Assembly (NCBI RefSeq): GCF_000467185.1
Contig: NZ_BATM01000020.1
Location: forward strand, 122,847-186,846
Direction: 5' to 3'
Source: Vibrio ezurae NBRC 102218
GTDB lineage: Bacteria; Pseudomonadota; Gammaproteobacteria; Enterobacterales; Vibrionaceae
DNA length: 64,000 nt
Below, piece after piece: positions 62,111-64,000 of this stretch; positions within the stretch are counted from its first letter, which is position 1, and the number at the start of each line of letters is the position of its first letter. A model generated the notes under the pieces. The model was not told where the DNA came from and ran no database searches. It saw only the letters and a list, made by a program, of their open reading frames with translations. The position numbers and the translations under genes were made by a program.

Positions 62111-62991
62111 TGAAGCCAATTTTAGCGACGTTATTGTTAATGCCACTGGTTGTTCCTGCACCAGCGAATGCGCAGTGGTTTGAAGAAAATAATATCGTCA
62201 CTCAAATGCATCAAAAACTCTTGGAAGATGATCTCAATGGTATGTATGAGCTCATGGTTCAAGTGTGGCAGCAAGAATCTACCGACCGTTTAGCATCGCA
62301 CATGGATGCGTTGTTAAAACAAGCCACAGAAAAAGATTGCGGCAAAAGCTTGATAGCCGAAGGGTTTCCAACTTGGATTGACTCGATCACTATTGAGAAA
62401 ATTGCTGTGCAGCGACCAGGGCGTTTATCCAATAAGTTAGCGTTAGATATTCTCACTGACAAACCTTTAGTTTCGGTTGAATTAAAGGCGTGGCCAGATT
62501 TGACGATATCTAAAAACGTAATTGACCAACGTTCTTATGAAGAAACCAATGACGACAAACGTACTTTGCAGCATACCGAAGCGACGTACAGTTTAAATAA
62601 ACCGATAAAGTCGGGCTTGTACCAACTTGTTTTAGAAGATAACACCCAGCGGCAGTGGACACATTGGTTGATCATGAACGATCCTGATCCTGTACATGTC
62701 GTCCGTTGGGATTCTCAGGACAGCTGGGTAGTCGATAAAAAACGCTTGCTCAACCGATATTGCCCACTGCCAGTTCAAAAAGTCACAGTTTATGACTACA
62801 AAGACGGTAAATACAATACGGTCTGGAATAAGTCGTATGAATCTATCTATCCTGTTAGACTACCCGCCAATGCGGTACCACCAGACCGTTATGTGGTGAG
62901 CGTATCGATGACACAATCTCAATGGCAAGGTCCAATTTTATTTCAGGACAAGCGCGTAATTAGTAAGACTGTCGACTACACAGACGAGTAG
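62110..62991 (+). CDS. vxrC: VxrC, periplasmic DUF2861-like protein
   Basis: 293 residues with signal peptide (LLLMPLVVPAPANAQ). The mature protein (WFEENNIVTQMHQKLLEDDL) contains one early Cys and, at the C-terminus, a Tyr-rich beta-sheet-like region (ITVYD-type KVTVYDYKDGKYNTV). Function unknown; position in the vxr operon, and probable periplasmic location, suggest input to VxrA. DUF2861 is recalled, not searched. Confidence 0.83.
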   Translation: MKPILATLLLMPLVVPAPANAQWFEENNIVTQMHQKLLEDDLNGMYELMVQVWQQESTDRLASHMDALLKQATEKDCGKSLIAEGFPTWIDSITIEKIAVQRPGRLSNKLALDILTDKPLVSVELKAWPDLTISKNVIDQRSYEETNDDKRTLQHTEATYSLNKPIKSGLYQLVLEDNTQRQWTHWLIMNDPDPVHVVRWDSQDSWVVDKKRLLNRYCPLPVQKVTVYDYKDGKYNTVWNKSYESIYPVRLPANAVPPDRYVVSVSMTQSQWQGPILFQDKRVISKTVDYTDE

Positions 62992-63012
62992 GGCAGAACG
63001 GAAGGAACAACT

Positions 63013-63168
63013 ATGTTTGACGATTTACCCCCACTGACACACGAAGAGCAGCAAAAAGCGGTTGAGCGAATTCAAGAATTGATGGCCAATGGCATGAGCA
63101 CTGCACAAGCCATTAAGCAAGTTGCAGAAGATATTCGTAAAGAGTTTAAAAAAGATCAAGAGCAGTAA
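63013..63168 (+). CDS. vxrD: VxrD, YoaH/UPF0181-family small protein
   Basis: 51 residues: [20 protein letters not shown] and [20 protein letters not shown] match E. coli YoaH ([19 protein letters not shown]) closely. The function of YoaH is unknown. AAGGAACAACTATG is the start, 21 bp after vxrC. Its stop lies in the hairpin of the operon terminator. Vibrio vxr operons have a further gene vxrE; here none follows before the terminator. Confidence 0.9.
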   Translation: MFDDLPPLTHEEQQKAVERIQELMANGMSTAQAIKQVAEDIRKEFKKDQEQ

Positions 63169-63182
63169 TGCTCTTGTTTTTT
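63157..63182 (+). terminator. Intrinsic terminator of the vxr operon
   Basis: CAAGAGCA / TGCTCTTG with a 4-nt loop and six T; overlaps the vxrD stop codon. Confidence 0.85.
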
Positions 63183-63759
63183 ATGTCTCTAATGCACTAT
63201 AACTAACTATGTTTAGGTCAATATAATCAGCTCAACGAGTGAAATGGGTGGTTAAGCTCTTCAAAAGAGTTGGGCCAAAATATAGGTGAATTTGCACTTA
63301 ACTAATATTTTCAATTACTTACGATTTCTGTGTGTGGCAGGGTTTTACATTGACGATGTCACTGATTATTTGATTAGTATTTTATGCTGTAGATAACTTA
63401 TGCTGAAAATTTCAGTGTAATAAAGAGACAAAGTTCGTTGTAGCTTGCGAAAGTCAGCAGATAGGAAGATGGAATCATTTGCTTTTTGAGCGGATTGGCC
63501 TGAATCGTATTTAAATACTCATATCGTGACAATGTCACTGAAAGTGAGTTGTGACCGCAACACTAAGCTGAGCGTTTGGATAGCAAGAGGTATAAACAAG
63601 GAAGTTTTTAGTCTGAATTTGATAATCACCATGCTGCAAGAAAATAGATTTCGTTGTATTAAACATGTCGCTTAACGAACTTCGGGTCTTTGGTCTTGGG
63701 TTATCTGGTAACTAGTGTTTTTTGATGTTGTTGGGGTTTAGTCCGTGAACGTAATGATA

Positions 63760-63775
63760 CTGTATATAAATACAG
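63760..63775. promoter_or_regulatory. LexA (SOS) box
   Basis: CTGT-ATATAAAT-ACAG in the wider TACTGTATATAAATACAG context, a near-consensus SOS box. The next start codon with a good ribosome site is about 185 bp downstream (63961), so it may control that gene. Confidence 0.6.
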
Positions 63776-63914
63776 TCAATGGGCGGCGCAGCATCAACTG
63801 TGAAACTCAGAGAGAAAATATCTTAGGATACTGAATGATTTGTCAGCCGTTCTGTAACGCTTCGAATTAAAGGTAGACGGTTTAATTATTACTGATTCAT
63901 CGTTAAGAAATAGC

Positions 63915-63946
63915 CATGCTAAATTGCATGTATCAAGTATACATGC
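63915..63946 (+). promoter_or_regulatory. Overlapping palindromes before the last gene, operator-like
   Basis: GCATGTAT-N5-ATACATGC (63926-63946) is a perfect 8-5-8 inverted repeat. CATGC-N6-GCATG (63915-63930) overlaps it. They end 14 bp before ATG 63961 and include the AGGG ribosome-site region edge, so a repressor or RNA hairpin acting on that gene is plausible. Confidence 0.45.
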
Positions 63947-63960
63947 AGGGACATTTTAGT

Positions 63961-64000
63961 ATGATTGAGTTTGTATTTGACTATGTTGCCTTCATGACTG
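63961..64000 (+). CDS. Start of an unidentified gene, cut by the window edge
   Basis: ATG 63961 follows GCAGGGAC at about 10 nt. Only 13 codons (MIEFVFDYVAFMT) are visible, hydrophobic in part. No identification is possible. Confidence 0.4.
   Translation, partial: MIEFVFDYVAFMT

Larger units (their letters stand above)
63183..63960. other. Gene-poor stretch with a LexA box and palindromes
   Basis: 778 bp with no open frame longer than 60 codons. It contains the LexA box at 63760-63775 and the GCATG palindromes at 63915-63946 listed separately. Nothing else is recognised; decayed coding sequence or a small RNA cannot be ruled out. Confidence 0.4.

Noticed and set aside
63640..63720. Possible tRNA-like segment near GAACTTCGGG
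   Set aside because: No acceptor stem or complete cloverleaf could be formed; no tRNA was seen anywhere in the window.
63779..63826. 15-codon frame right after the LexA box (MGGAASTVKLREKIS)
   Set aside because: It has no ribosome site and lies immediately beside the operator; too short to support.
1..64000. CRISPR arrays, rRNA genes, complete insertion sequences or prophage structural genes
   Set aside because: None seen on reading both strands; repeats found are short and dispersed, and no transposase, integrase or phage protein was recognised.

Overview
This window looks like a piece of a Vibrionaceae chromosome, most probably the second chromosome of a Vibrio. The evidence is the set of families (vxrA-D two-component operon beside pntAB, a HlyU-family protein, a solitary outer-membrane autotransporter barrel, YaeQ, YajD, DUF3087-, DUF3069- and DUF2986-like proteins, a second FabH, anaerobic nrdDG) and their order. 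The second-chromosome assignment is inferred from remembered gene neighbourhoods of V. cholerae and was not computed. No rRNA, tRNA, CRISPR array or complete insertion sequence was found.

Layout. 1-3.6 kb: 3'-truncated nadE divergent from an adenylyltransferase (NAD metabolism), a truncated AraC-like regulator and a PlsC-type acyltransferase. 3.6-8.3 kb: small conserved proteins, a TetR regulator, an AI-2E-type permease overlapping a K+ channel, yaeQ and a cold-shock gene. 8.7-13 kb: an accessory island inside an osmC/yhfA-like gene. 13-24 kb: lipoprotein, Nudix, a second K+ channel, LysE exporter, yajD, add, then the nitrite reduction block nirB-nirD-nirC-cobA (enzyme, transporter and siroheme synthesis) behind an FNR/NarP-type promoter. 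24.6-27 kb: an FNR-type promoter driving yjiH-yjiG and an M20 peptidase. 27-28.8 kb: an AT-rich islet. 29-44.8 kb: housekeeping and stress genes (TetR-controlled oxidoreductase, DUF1223, HAD phosphatases, FKBP, DsbA-like lipoprotein, gsk, creA, NYN, fabH) and a sulfane-sulfur module (CoA-disulfide reductase/rhodanese divergent from a BigR/SqrR-like ArsR plus two YeeE/YedE half-transporters). 45-47.7 kb: nrdDG with an FNR box and two NrdR boxes. 47.9-49.5 kb: a small accessory patch (membrane protein, GIY-YIG protein, internally deleted parD). 49.7-64 kb: aminotransferase, retropepsin-like lipoprotein, modABC, porin-like barrel, HlyU-family gene, pntAB, vxrABCD, and a gene-poor end.

Two regions deserve most attention. 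First, 8779-12690: an N-terminal osmC fragment ends at an 11-bp sequence that recurs in the same codon phase inside an intact osmC 3.9 kb away. Joining the two copies would restore a normal-length gene. Between them lies a three-gene leftward operon: a CoiA/DUF6035-like nuclease, a radical SAM enzyme with an apparent auxiliary cluster, and a P-loop kinase fused to a uracil-phosphoribosyltransferase-like domain. I infer a nucleotide-modifying accessory system, possibly anti-phage, that I cannot match to a named system. Second, 26980-28841: an islet bounded by near-identical 46-bp terminator repeats. It encodes a membrane-anchored DUF559/Vsr-like nuclease with an external OB-like domain, and a secreted protein made of the same domain.

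Much of the identifiable regulation concerns low oxygen: FNR-type boxes precede nirB, yjiHG-M20 and nrdD, each about 41 bp upstream of a plausible start site.
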